Assembly: GCA_035652435.1 (NCBI GenBank)
Contig: DASRDU010000006.1
Span: 1 to 64,000 of the forward strand
Length of the DNA stretch: 64,000 nt
Source of the DNA: DASRDU01 sp035652435
Lineage (GTDB): Bacteria; Acidobacteriota; Blastocatellia; RBC074
Direction: 5' to 3'
How positions within the stretch are numbered: position 1 is the stretch's first letter; each line of letters opens with the position of its first letter. This document shows, one piece after another, positions 25,027 to 33,511 of this stretch. The notes beneath the pieces were generated by a model that was given only the letters and a program-made list of their open reading frames with translations, ran no database searches and was not told where the DNA came from. Made by a program: the position numbers and the translations under genes.

Positions 25027-26382
25027 ATGAAGAAAGTGTTTATTGCCGCGGCCATCCCGCTCGCCGCTCTGCTTTTTATCAGTGGTTTTCCTGCCATCTA
25101 TTCCACCGCCGCTCCCGAACCGCTGCTCGCCAATCAGCCACTCAGCGAATACAAAGCCCGTCGCCAGCGCCTGATGGAGCAGGTCAAAAATGGCGTCATT
25201 GTCCTCGCCGGCGCGCACGAAGATGATTTCGGTGATGCCGGGCGCTTTCGACAGAGCAATTACTTTCAGTACCTGACGGGCGTTGAGACTCCGGCGGCTT
25301 ATCTGCTCCTCGTCCCGAAAGGGCTGCCGGATTACGGCGGCGCGCGCGAGATTTTATTCATCCCGCCGCGCAACCCGGCGAATGAAAGGTGGACGGGGCC
25401 GCAGATCGGGCCGGGCGCGGAGGCCGAAGCCGCATTCGGTTTCGAGCGCGCGCTGCCGAGTACCGAATTTGACCGGGTGATCAAAAACCTGGTGACCGGC
25501 GGGCAGGTCTTTTACGGCATCACTCCGCGCCGGGAAGACACGACGCAGCCGCGCGAACTGTTGTTTGCGGAACGGCTGCGCGCGCTCGTCGGCAACGCGG
25601 AGTTGAAGCAGGTGGCTTATCAGATCAATCGCCAGCGGATGACGAAGTCGGAATCCGAAGTGGCGATGCTGCAAAAGGCGATTGACGCGACCGGGGCCGC
25701 GCAGGCCGGCGTGGCGCGCGCGCTGCGGCCCGGCGTTTATGAATACGAACTCGAAGGCGACATTCTGGCCGCCTTCCTGCGCAACGGCGCCGAACGCCCG
25801 AGCTTCCCCTCGATCATCGGGTCGGGGATCTATTCGACCGTGCTGCATTACGACCGTAACCGCAAACAGATTGAAGACGGTGATCTGGTCGTCGTGGACA
25901 TCGGGGCGGAATACAGCTATTACGCGGCCGACATCACGCGCACGTGGCCTGCCTCCGGTCGCTTCACGCCGCGCCAGCGCGAGATTTACGACCTGGTGCT
26001 TGAGGCGCAACGCCGCGTGGCCGAATCGGTGAAGCCGGGGAAAACTTACCTCGGCGCATTGACGCAGGAGACCGCCCGGATTTTCCGTGACAGCAAACTG
26101 CGGGCGAAGGACGAAAAGGGGAATGAGCGCGCGATGGATTACTTTTTCATCCACGCGACCGGCCATTACCTTGGCATGGATGTTCACGACGTGGGCGATT
26201 ATGACCGCCCGCTGCGACCCGGCGACGTCTTCACCATCGAGCCGGGCATTTATATTTCAGGCGAACGTCTGGGCGTGCGGATCGAGGATGATTACCTGGT
26301 GACGGCGGACGGCGTGCGTAAACTTTCCTCCGCCATTCCCAGCGACCCGAACGAAATCGAACGCCTGATGAAAAAGAAGTAG
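25027..26382 (+). CDS. secreted Xaa-Pro aminopeptidase (M24B, PepP-like)
   Basis: A 451-residue M24 metallopeptidase with an N-terminal signal peptide (residues 1-~28, AIPLAALLFISGF). The creatinase-type N-domain (DDFGDAGRFRQSNYFQYLTGVE) precedes the pita-bread domain. All five metal ligands are visible: two Asp in VVVDIGAEYSYYAADITRTWP, His in HATGHYLGMDVHDVGD, Glu in FTIEPGIYI and Glu in RIEDDYLVT. It removes an N-terminal residue before proline, here probably in the periplasm, unlike cytosolic E. coli PepP. It is likely scavenging proline-rich peptides. Confidence 0.92.
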   Translation: MKKVFIAAAIPLAALLFISGFPAIYSTAAPEPLLANQPLSEYKARRQRLMEQVKNGVIVLAGAHEDDFGDAGRFRQSNYFQYLTGVETPAAYLLLVPKGLPDYGGAREILFIPPRNPANERWTGPQIGPGAEAEAAFGFERALPSTEFDRVIKNLVTGGQVFYGITPRREDTTQPRELLFAERLRALVGNAELKQVAYQINRQRMTKSESEVAMLQKAIDATGAAQAGVARALRPGVYEYELEGDILAAFLRNGAERPSFPSIIGSGIYSTVLHYDRNRKQIEDGDLVVVDIGAEYSYYAADITRTWPASGRFTPRQREIYDLVLEAQRRVAESVKPGKTYLGALTQETARIFRDSKLRAKDEKGNERAMDYFFIHATGHYLGMDVHDVGDYDRPLRPGDVFTIEPGIYISGERLGVRIEDDYLVTADGVRKLSSAIPSDPNEIERLMKKK

Positions 26383-26584
26383 AGTTACGGAGACCCCGGG
26401 CAGGATTTCTCGTTGTTCGCGGTTGGCGAAAATGCTAGACTCTGCCCACCTCGGGAGACAGATTTTCCCCGGCCCCTCTCCTGTCACTCCTGACCCCGTT
26501 TTGACCGAGGCTATCAATCCGAAATTATATCTGACCCGAAAGCTCCGGGCTGGAGGGCTTCCACAGGCTGACCGGAAAGTGATC

Positions 26585-27310
26585 ATGAAAGAAGCCGAAG
26601 AACTGGACATCGAGAGCGTCATCCTCGACGCCGAATTGCTGGTCAAGTACAACATGCCGGAACGCGGGATTTCCGCGCTGGAGCAGGCTGTCGAACAGAA
26701 GCCGGAAAGTATTCGCCTTCGTGAAAAGCTGTGCCTCCTGTACCGGGAGCGCAACCTGTCTGAGCATGCGGCCAATCAGTGCATGGCGATGGCGAGCCTC
26801 CACATTAAAACGGGCGATCTGGAGCAGGCCAATCGCTGCCTGCTCGAAGCGCGCGAGCTGAATCCGAAGGCCGGAGTGACGGCGCACCTTCAGGAAGTAA
26901 GACGCCTCGAAACGGTGCGCAATCGAAACCACGCGCCGGCCAGTGCGGAATCCGGCCAGCGGGCCGCGCTGGCCGGCAGCCTCTCAGACTTCAGCATCTT
27001 TGACGTGGTGCAGTTGCTGGAAAATAACCGGCTGACCGGCATCCTCGCGGTCGAAAAGGAAGAGAACAAAGGCCGGATCTATTTCACCGAAGGGCTGATA
27101 GTGAACGCCTCGCTCGGAGAAAATTCAGGAATGGCCGCCTTTAAGCTGCTCGTGCAGGATGCCAGCAACGGGTATTTCAGCTTCGACAAGTCGCAGATCG
27201 GCTTTGCCCAGGAGATTCAGGCTTCCAGTAATACCTCACTGATCCTCGACCTGCTCCGTGAGTATGACGAAGAGCATCGCTTCGACAGCATGTCGCAGGA
27301 GGAGTTCTGA
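26585..27310 (+). CDS. TPR plus DUF4388 (PATAN-like) protein
   Basis: A 241-residue cytosolic protein. The N-terminal ~110 residues are helical TPR-like repeats (ISALEQAVEQKPESIRLREKL, then HIKTGDLEQANRCLLEARELNP). The C-terminal ~110 form a DUF4388 domain: ALAGSLSDFSIFDVVQLLENNRLTGILAV, then GRIYFTEGLIVNA. DUF4388 proteins occur with response regulators and type IV pili or gliding systems in Myxococcota and Acidobacteriota. ATG 26585 follows GGAAAG; the frame is open from TTG 26423 but that stretch holds a TAGACT promoter-like box, so I prefer the inner start. Confidence 0.8.
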   Translation: MKEAEELDIESVILDAELLVKYNMPERGISALEQAVEQKPESIRLREKLCLLYRERNLSEHAANQCMAMASLHIKTGDLEQANRCLLEARELNPKAGVTAHLQEVRRLETVRNRNHAPASAESGQRAALAGSLSDFSIFDVVQLLENNRLTGILAVEKEENKGRIYFTEGLIVNASLGENSGMAAFKLLVQDASNGYFSFDKSQIGFAQEIQASSNTSLILDLLREYDEEHRFDSMSQEEF

Positions 27311-27513
27311 TTCTGTTCCCGTCTTTGCTCTGATTCACTTTACCTGTCCGCGCCGGTTGCGGGCTAATACGGCTTGTCGCTATACTCGGGCCCCGGTTCG
27401 TCCCCCCTGTCATTCTCAACAAACCATGTAATCGGTCATCAGCCGCAGCTTCAGTTGAGGGCCGTGCTGTCCGGGCAGGTTAAGGAAGGAATCTTCAATC
27501 AGGCGAGAAAGGC

Positions 27514-28593
27514 ATGCGAAAGATATTATCAACCATCAGCTCATTCATTCTACCGGTTGTTCTGCTAACGCTGCTATCCGGCGTGTCGCTTGCTGACACG
27601 TTGTACCTGACTGACGGCAGCGTGCTGCAGGGGACTTTCGTCGGTTATGAGAATGGTTATTTCCTCTTTCAGATCAGCAGCGGCGATGAAAATGCCAGGC
27701 CGCTCAGGTTTGAGGCGCGCCGGGTCAAACGCCTGGTGATTGATCGTAACACCGCGAACGTGCCGGATAACCGTCCCGGCGACCTCAACCCGACACCGCC
27801 GCCGCGCGGGGGCTTTGAATCTTTCCCGCAGTTTGAAGTCCGCCTGCTCGATCAGTGGGTGAGGTCGGAAGTTGAGGTCATGCGCGGCCAGCGCGTGCGC
27901 GTGGAAGCAAGCGGACAGATCTATCTGGACGGGCGCACGCCGTCTTCGCCGGACGGGATCAACCGCCGTGGCCCTGATGCGCCGATGCCGAATGAAAATG
28001 ACGGCGCGCTGATTACGGCGATTGGCGCTGAGCCGAACTCGCCGCCGATTCTCATCGGGCGCAGCCGTGAATTCGTCGCGCAACTCGACGGCGTGCTGTA
28101 TTTCACCGCCAACCACTGGAACACGACTGACGCGCGCGGCGCTTATCAGGTGCGCGTCTCAGTCGAACGCCGCGGCAGCAACGCCGGCGGCACACCCTCA
28201 AATCCTGATCAGAACCGGGGCGAGAGAAGCCTCACCGTCAGCGCCAGCCGTCAATGGACTGACACGGGCATTGACGTCGAGCCGGGCATGATTATTGAAG
28301 TCACGGCCAGCGGGACAATCAGCATCGGCAACAACCGTCGCGTTGGGGCGGATGGCGACAATTCGCAGCGTGGCTCTTCATCGCTGCCGCTCCAGAATGC
28401 GCCGGCCGGGGCGCTCCTGGCAAAGATTCGCTACCGGCAGGGCGGCGATTCCGCCGTCGTTCCGGTCGGGACGAGTAACAGACTGAATGTGGAGCAGGGC
28501 GAGTACGGCAGACTGTGGCTGGGAATCAATGACGATTATACCGGCGATAACAGCGGGACTTTCAGCGTGCGAATTCGTTACGGAAGGCAGTGA
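27514..28593 (+). CDS. secreted protein with tandem PA-IL (LecA)-like lectin domains
   Basis: A 359-residue protein with a signal peptide (residues 1-~27, ending VSLA), a ~60-residue SH3-like segment (LYLTDGSVLQGTFVGY), then two PA-IL-like domains at ~100-225 and ~235-358. Each has the GALITAIG/GALLAKIRY core strand and a C-terminal strand. Only the second keeps the acidic calcium-type loop INDDYTGDNSGTF seen in galactose-binding LecA; the first reads TANHWNTTDARGAY. So one functional sugar site is the most I would predict. The protein is probably periplasmic or extracellular and is followed by a strong terminator. Confidence 0.8.
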   Translation: MRKILSTISSFILPVVLLTLLSGVSLADTLYLTDGSVLQGTFVGYENGYFLFQISSGDENARPLRFEARRVKRLVIDRNTANVPDNRPGDLNPTPPPRGGFESFPQFEVRLLDQWVRSEVEVMRGQRVRVEASGQIYLDGRTPSSPDGINRRGPDAPMPNENDGALITAIGAEPNSPPILIGRSREFVAQLDGVLYFTANHWNTTDARGAYQVRVSVERRGSNAGGTPSNPDQNRGERSLTVSASRQWTDTGIDVEPGMIIEVTASGTISIGNNRRVGADGDNSQRGSSSLPLQNAPAGALLAKIRYRQGGDSAVVPVGTSNRLNVEQGEYGRLWLGINDDYTGDNSGTFSVRIRYGRQ

Positions 28594-28612
28594 GCCGGCC
28601 TCACAAATACCG

Positions 28613-28651
28613 AGTGCTGAGCAGGAGTCGCCTTCTGCTCAGCACTTTTTA
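28613..28651 (+). terminator. strong intrinsic terminator
   Basis: A perfect 12-bp stem (28613-28624 with 28635-28646) with a 10-nt loop, followed by TTTTTA. It ends the lectin-like gene 19 nt after its stop. The minus-strand zinc-ribbon gene ends just beyond it. Confidence 0.85.
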
Positions 28652-28664
28652 TTCTGGCAGATTT

Positions 28665-28901
28665 TTAGTGTCCGAGGCTTCTGTAAACCGGCTGGGGGGC
28701 GGGAGCCGCCTGGACGATTGATGCCTCATAAGCTGCGATCTGGAGCGGGTCAATATCGCGGCAGATGCTGTTGGTCTGGCAGTGGGTGTTGGTGCATTTG
28801 CCGATAATGCGCACGGTCGCTTTTTCGTCAACCATGACCGATTCAATAGTGATCAGCAGGTGGCAGCGTGGGCATGAAGTAAGTTGTTCACGAAAAGCCA
28901 T
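28665..28901 (-). CDS. small cysteine-rich (zinc-ribbon-like) protein
   Basis: A 78-residue hypothetical protein. The N-terminal C10-x2-C13 pair (SCPRCHLLITIE) and C36, C41, C47 could form a zinc site. The C-terminal third is Ala/Pro-rich and probably disordered. The ATG follows AAAGAGGTA, a plausible ribosome site. No family recognised. It lies between the convergent lectin-like gene and the upstream LD-carboxypeptidase gene. Confidence 0.5.
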   Translation of the reverse strand: MAFREQLTSCPRCHLLITIESVMVDEKATVRIIGKCTNTHCQTNSICRDIDPLQIAAYEASIVQAAPAPQPVYRSLGH

Positions 28902-28975
28902 ATTGGTAGTACCTCTTTCCTTGGATCTCTGACTTGTCTCTGCCCCCGTAATAAATAATCAATTGCCCGCCCGTT

Positions 28976-29944
28976 TCAGTTTTCGCTGACTGCCGCTTCT
29001 TCAATAATCAGCGCGCCACGATCCGCATCGAGTGTGGCTTCGACGCCTAAGGGGAGAGTCAGATTGCCCGCCGGGCTGTGGCCACTGCGCAAACCGAACA
29101 TCACTGGCACATTGATGCCGGCAGTGCATTCGGCCAGTACATCCTGAATCCGGTAACCCTGCTGCGCGTGCTGCACGCAATCGGTCATTTCGCCAAAAAC
29201 GATCCCGCGCACGTCATCGAATTTACCCGCCAAGTGCAACTGGCGCAGCATCCGATCCAGGGCGAACGGTTTTACCCCAGTGTCTTCCAGAAAGAGAATT
29301 GATCCGCGCGTATCGAGTTCATCCGGCGTTCCCATCAGCGCGATGACGAGCGACAGGCAGCCTCCCAGCAATCGCCCGCGCACCCGCCCGCCTGATGCGC
29401 GGTGCAGCATCTCAGTCCCGGTTCCTGTGATCTCACCCATCGGCGCGGGCCGCGTGATTGCCGCCAGCAATCCGGCGCGTTCGTAATGCTCTTCACCCCC
29501 CTGCAGGTCGTACGCCACCATCGGCCCATGAAAAGTCACCCAGCCGAAGCGGCGGTAGAAATACAAGTGCAACGCCGTGATGTCGCTGTAGCCGATGAGA
29601 ATTTTGGGGTGCCGTTTGAGCGCTTCGTCGTCGAGCAGGCCGAATAGGCGCATCGAGCCGTAACCGCCGCGCGCCGCCCACACGGCTTTAATTTCAGGAT
29701 CAGTGAAAGCGCGCATCAGCTCCGCGGCGCGGCGCTCGTCCGACCCGGCGGTGTAGCGCGCTTTGGATAAAATTTCCGGCTCGTACTTTGCCCGGAACCC
29801 GAGCTTCGCGAGTTCCGCGACGCCGCGTTCCAGGTAATCGCTTTTCAGGTTGCTGCCGGGGGCGACGACGGCAACGGTATCGCCTTCGCGCAGCGAAGGC
29901 GGCTTGATAGTTAATGAAGGAGAGCTGTACCGCTGGTCTGTCAT
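28976..29944 (-). CDS. LD-carboxypeptidase (S66 family, LdcA/MccF-like)
   Basis: A 322-residue serine peptidase that cleaves the L-Lys/DAP-D-Ala bond of recycled muropeptides (LdcA) or inactivates microcin C-like compounds (MccF). The N-domain has VAVVAPGSNL and AVWAARGGYGSMRLF. The nucleophile Ser lies in LIGYSDITALH, the Glu in ILFLEDTGVKPF and the His in RSGHSPAGNLTLPLG. The start at 29944 gives the usual length; the open frame extends 31 codons further. No signal peptide, so it is cytosolic and peptidoglycan recycling is the likely role. Confidence 0.92.
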   Translation of the reverse strand: MTDQRYSSPSLTIKPPSLREGDTVAVVAPGSNLKSDYLERGVAELAKLGFRAKYEPEILSKARYTAGSDERRAAELMRAFTDPEIKAVWAARGGYGSMRLFGLLDDEALKRHPKILIGYSDITALHLYFYRRFGWVTFHGPMVAYDLQGGEEHYERAGLLAAITRPAPMGEITGTGTEMLHRASGGRVRGRLLGGCLSLVIALMGTPDELDTRGSILFLEDTGVKPFALDRMLRQLHLAGKFDDVRGIVFGEMTDCVQHAQQGYRIQDVLAECTAGINVPVMFGLRSGHSPAGNLTLPLGVEATLDADRGALIIEEAAVSEN

Positions 29945-30225
29945 AAAAAAATCATAAATGAGGTGATTGAAGCCGTCGTGCTTTTGAGCTAATCTCACGC
30001 CGGCCTCACGAGCGCGCCACCCACAGCCCCGAAGCATTTGTGGCCCGCGTTTATTCGAAACTCACCTCAGCACCCGGACGGATAAGAAAATAACTCAGGC
30101 CATCAGTCATTCTGACCGATTCTGCGCACTTTTTCGGCTTCGCTCCGCAATCATCAAATAACCCTGCGACCGAGTCAATTGAAGTGTCAGGAAGATGAGC
30201 CCCGCCGAAACGTCGGAGAAACACC

Positions 30226-30582
30226 ATGTCTGTCAGCGCCGTCATTCCCGATGTTGCACCGGAAACCACAGACGAAGCCGGACAGCAACTCCATCCCGAT
30301 CTCAACCTCGAACTCTTCGACCCGTTCGAGCGCCTGGTGCAGATCGAAGTCCTCGGCCAGAAATACAGCGTGCCGGAAAAGAATTCGCTCCTGCGCTGCT
30401 TCCAGTACGTCGCCTTCGAGCCGATCTCGTATGGCGGATTCTGCTGGAACGGGACGTGCCGAACCTGTGAAGTTCGCTACCACCTCGGCGACGAGCGCGA
30501 CCGCCAGTGCCTGACCTGCTGCACCAAAGTCACCGAAGGAATGGTGATCACCGAGACCTCACCGGAAATCAGGTTCGAATGA
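30226..30582 (+). CDS. 2Fe-2S ferredoxin-like protein
   Basis: A 118-residue protein with a ferredoxin-like C-terminal half: C73-x4-C78-x2-C81 (GFCWNGTCRTCEV) and a cluster C95, C98, C99 (QCLTCCTKV), enough for one [2Fe-2S] centre of beta-grasp type. The first ~30 residues are acidic and variable. The electron partner is unknown. The ATG is 6 nt after GTCGGAGAAAC. It stands alone with ~280 bp of non-coding DNA before it, in which I see nothing firm. Confidence 0.82.
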   Translation: MSVSAVIPDVAPETTDEAGQQLHPDLNLELFDPFERLVQIEVLGQKYSVPEKNSLLRCFQYVAFEPISYGGFCWNGTCRTCEVRYHLGDERDRQCLTCCTKVTEGMVITETSPEIRFE

Positions 30583-30694
30583 AGCAGGGTTGATCTCTCG
30601 CCCCGGTCTGCCTGGTTTTGCTTGCATCCCGCCAGTCGCTTCAATACGATGCTCACGTTTTTGACTTTGCAGCAGAATCAGGAGACCAGTCTGG

Positions 30695-31333
30695 ATGAGC
30701 CTCATTGACCGCGTTCAGCAAATCGGCATCGTTCCCGTCGTCAGCATTCCGCAAACTGAACACGCCCTGCCGCTCGCAGAGGCATTGCTCGAGGGCGGCC
30801 TGCCCTGTGCCGAAGTGACGTTCCGCACGGCTGCCGCCGCAGACTCCATCAGCCGGATTCGGCAGCGCTTCCCCGAACTCCTGCTCGGCGCGGGCACCGT
30901 GTTGTCGGTCGAGCAGGCGCAGACGGCGCTGAATGCCGGGGCAGAGTTTATCGTCTCGCCGGGCACGAATTCGACAGTCGTTGATTACTGCCAGTCGCAG
31001 GGCGTCACGATCTTTCCCGGCGTCTGCACGCCTACCGAAATCGAGATGGCATTATCCAGAGGCACAAGCGTCCTCAAATTCTTCCCGGCTGAATCAATGG
31101 GCGGCGTGAACTTTCTGAAGGCGATTTGTGCGCCTTACAAACAGGTGCGCTTCATTCCGACCGGCGGGATTGATTCGGCAAACATCGGCCCATATCTCGC
31201 CCTGCCGCAGGTAGTGGCGTGCGGCGGGAGCTGGATGGTGAAGCCGGAGCTGATGACCGCGGGTGAATTCGGGAAGATCAGACAACTGGCGAGTGAGGCC
31301 GTCACCAGAGTGCGTGAACTGCGGCAGTCGTGA
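30695..31333 (+). CDS. eda: 2-keto-3-deoxy-6-phosphogluconate aldolase (KDPG/KHG aldolase)
   Basis: A 212-residue class I aldolase that splits KDPG into pyruvate and glyceraldehyde-3-phosphate. The general base E40 lies in CAEVTFRT, the Schiff-base lysine K128 in SVLKFFPAE, and the phosphate site in FIPTGGI. Its length is normal. It is followed 31 bp later by a PfkB kinase of the KDG kinase type, making a two-gene module that funnels 2-keto-3-deoxygluconate (from uronates or rhamnogalacturonan) into central metabolism. Confidence 0.95.
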   Translation: MSLIDRVQQIGIVPVVSIPQTEHALPLAEALLEGGLPCAEVTFRTAAAADSISRIRQRFPELLLGAGTVLSVEQAQTALNAGAEFIVSPGTNSTVVDYCQSQGVTIFPGVCTPTEIEMALSRGTSVLKFFPAESMGGVNFLKAICAPYKQVRFIPTGGIDSANIGPYLALPQVVACGGSWMVKPELMTAGEFGKIRQLASEAVTRVRELRQS

Positions 31334-31364
31334 CCACTGGATTTTCTTTCAACTGACACGCGAG

Positions 31365-32465
31365 ATGGCAAGCTTGAAGATCAAACCCAAGGATCAATGC
31401 AGATGGGATCTGGTCGCGCTCGGTGAAGTGATGCTGCGCCTTGATCCCGGCGAGGGACGAATTTCGACTACGCGTACTTTCCACGCCTGGGAAGGCGGCG
31501 GCGAATACAACGTGGCGCGCGGGCTCCGGCGTTGCTTCGGCATGGAGGCGGCCGTCGTTACTGCCCTCGCGGACAATCCGGTCGGCCGGCTGGTGCAGGA
31601 TCTGATTTACCAGGGCGGCGTGGATCAGTCGCATTTGCGCTGGGTGAAATACGACGGCGTCGGGCGCGCCGTGCGCAACGGCCTGAATTTCACCGAGCGC
31701 GGTTTCGGCTTGCGCGCCGCACTCGGCTGTTCTGATCGCGGGCACACGGCGGTCTCCCAGCTCAAGCCCGGAGACGTTGACTGGGAAAAAATATTCGGCC
31801 GCGAAGGTGCGCGCTGGTTCCATTGCGGCGGCATCTTCTGCGCACTTTCAGAAACGACGCCGCTCGTGGCGCGGGAGGCGATGGAAGCCGCCCGGAAACA
31901 CGGGACAATCATCTCTTACGACCTGAATTACCGCGACTCATTGTGGCGGTCAATCGGCGGGCAGCAGCGCGCGCAGGAAGTCAATCGCGGTCTGGCCCCG
32001 ATGATTGACGTGATGATCGGCAATGAAGAAGACTTCACCACCGCGCTCGGCTTCGAGGTCGAAGGGCTCGATGAGCATCACTCGAAACTCGACGTGACGA
32101 ACTTCGGGAAGATGATCGAAGCCGCCGTCGGGGAGTACCCGAATTTCAAAGTCGTCGCCACCACGCTGCGCAACGCGAAAACTGCGACGATCAACGACTG
32201 GGGCGCGGTCTGCTGGCACGAAGGGAAACTTCACCAGGCGCCGTTGCGCGAGAATCTGGAAATCTTTGACCGCGTCGGCGGCGGCGATTCATTCGCCTCG
32301 GGGTTGATTTACGGCTTCCTGACCGATCAGGGGCCGCAGCGCGCGGTCGAATGCGGCGCGGCCCACGGCGCGCTGGCGATGACGACGCCGGGCGATACGA
32401 CAATGGCGACGCTGGCGGAAGTAGAAAAGGTGATGAAAGGCGGCGGCGCGCGGGTGGCGAGATAG
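31365..32465 (+). CDS. kdgK: PfkB-family sugar kinase, probable 2-keto-3-deoxygluconate kinase
   Basis: A 366-residue ribokinase-fold kinase. It has LVALGEVMLRLDPGEGRI and the GGEYNVARGLRR substrate motif at the N-terminus and the catalytic-base motif VGGGDSFASGLIYGF (Asp in GGGDSF). It is longer than E. coli KdgK (~310) because of insertions in the middle. Its place directly after the KDPG aldolase supports KDG as substrate; other PfkB sugars are possible. The start at 31365 aligns with the family. The next reading frame is the interrupted secreted peptide. Confidence 0.85.
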   Translation: MASLKIKPKDQCRWDLVALGEVMLRLDPGEGRISTTRTFHAWEGGGEYNVARGLRRCFGMEAAVVTALADNPVGRLVQDLIYQGGVDQSHLRWVKYDGVGRAVRNGLNFTERGFGLRAALGCSDRGHTAVSQLKPGDVDWEKIFGREGARWFHCGGIFCALSETTPLVAREAMEAARKHGTIISYDLNYRDSLWRSIGGQQRAQEVNRGLAPMIDVMIGNEEDFTTALGFEVEGLDEHHSKLDVTNFGKMIEAAVGEYPNFKVVATTLRNAKTATINDWGAVCWHEGKLHQAPLRENLEIFDRVGGGDSFASGLIYGFLTDQGPQRAVECGAAHGALAMTTPGDTTMATLAEVEKVMKGGGARVAR

Positions 32466-32510
32466 GAATACTTATCAAAGAACAGGCCCCAGACAGTTCA
32501 CGGAGGCTGA

Positions 32511-32696
32511 ATGAAATACGGTTCTTTTTACTTTGCGCTGGCGGTTGCGCTGATGATGGTTTTACTCGCAACGGCGCAATCGCAGAAGGCCGGCGAGCGG
32601 AAGGTCGCGGCGCTGCCGGTCGTCGAGGGCGATCCCGATGAGACGCCCAAAGATCGGATCACGGGTAGTCATGAAAAAGTAATGCTGAGAGGTTGA
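32511..32696 (+). pseudogene. secreted protein gene truncated by the IS1-family element
   Basis: The frame starts with a good signal peptide (MKYGSFYFALAVALMMVLLA) and ~30 further residues, then runs at 32664 into the left inverted repeat of the insertion sequence. The last ~11 residues are encoded by the element. The original continuation is not found on the far side of the element, where the peptide-ABC ATPase gene begins. The start is after CACGGAGGC. The original protein is not recognisable. Confidence 0.6.
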
Positions 32697-33511
32697 AGAA
32701 AAAGCAGCGACTCCGTGTAATGGAAAGCGTCACCAACCCAATCACAAGGAGACGCTGCTATGAACAACCTTCGTTGTCCACGCTGTGGATTATCGCACTT
32801 CAAGAAGAATGGCCATACTCACTCCGGCAAACAAAACCATCAGTGTCAGAACTGCGGGCGACAGTTCGTGGCCGACTCGCAACGCATCACTGAAGCGGAG
32901 CGCGCACAGATTCGCCGCCTCCTGCTTGAGCGTCTTTCGCTGCTCGGCATCTGCCGGGTGATGGACATCAGCCTGCGCTGGCTGCTCGATTTCATCGCTA
33001 CGCTCTATGAGTCGTTGCCGAATGATCTGGGTGTGCAGTTGCCGCCCGGTAGCGGGCGGCACGTCAAACTCTTCCGGCCGCACGCCGAGGCCGATGAGTT
33101 ATGGAGTTTCGTCCAGTGCAAGGCCAACAAGCAATGGGTCTGGCTGGCGATTGACACGACCACGAAACAGGTCATTGCCTTTCACGTCGGTGACCGCTCC
33201 CGGCGTAGCGCCCGGAAATTATGGCAGCAGGTGCCCCCGATTTATCGGCGGCACGCGACGTTCGATACTGATGACTGGGAAGCGTACAAGGGGGTCATCC
33301 CGGCAGCCCAACATCGGGTCTGCGCCAAAGGCTCAGGTCATACCAACATCATTGAGCGGTTCAACTGCACGCTGCGGCAGCGAGTGTCACGGCTGGTGCG
33401 CGAGGCGCTGAGTTTTTCAAAGAGCCTGCGCAACCACATTGGCGCGATCAAGTACTTCATCTGCCATTACAATCAGGAGGTTGCCGCCAGCATTACTTTT
33501 TCATGACTACC
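32664..33511 (+). mobile_element. IS1-family insertion sequence, single-ORF type
   Basis: An 848-bp element bounded by perfect 24-bp inverted repeats (32664-32687 and 33488-33511) that begin GGTAGTCATG. It carries one transposase gene reading 5' to 3'. No 8-9-bp target duplication is seen: the 8 bases on the left (GGATCACG) and right (TATCCGTA) differ. That is unusual for a recent IS1 insertion and points to a later deletion or recombination beside it. Confidence 0.93.
32760..33506 (+). CDS. IS1-family transposase (InsA/InsB fused in one frame)
   Basis: A 248-residue DDE recombinase. An N-terminal zinc finger (C6, C9, C29, C32; CPRCG and CQNCGRQF) and a helix-turn-helix correspond to InsA. 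The catalytic domain corresponds to InsB: D112 in EADELWSFVQ, D169 to D171 in TFDTDDW, E199 in HTNIIERFN, followed by LRQRVSRLVREALSFSKS. A single continuous frame needs no ribosomal frameshift, unlike classical IS1. The gene looks intact and its last codons lie inside the right inverted repeat. Confidence 0.95.
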   Translation: MNNLRCPRCGLSHFKKNGHTHSGKQNHQCQNCGRQFVADSQRITEAERAQIRRLLLERLSLLGICRVMDISLRWLLDFIATLYESLPNDLGVQLPPGSGRHVKLFRPHAEADELWSFVQCKANKQWVWLAIDTTTKQVIAFHVGDRSRRSARKLWQQVPPIYRRHATFDTDDWEAYKGVIPAAQHRVCAKGSGHTNIIERFNCTLRQRVSRLVREALSFSKSLRNHIGAIKYFICHYNQEVAASITFS

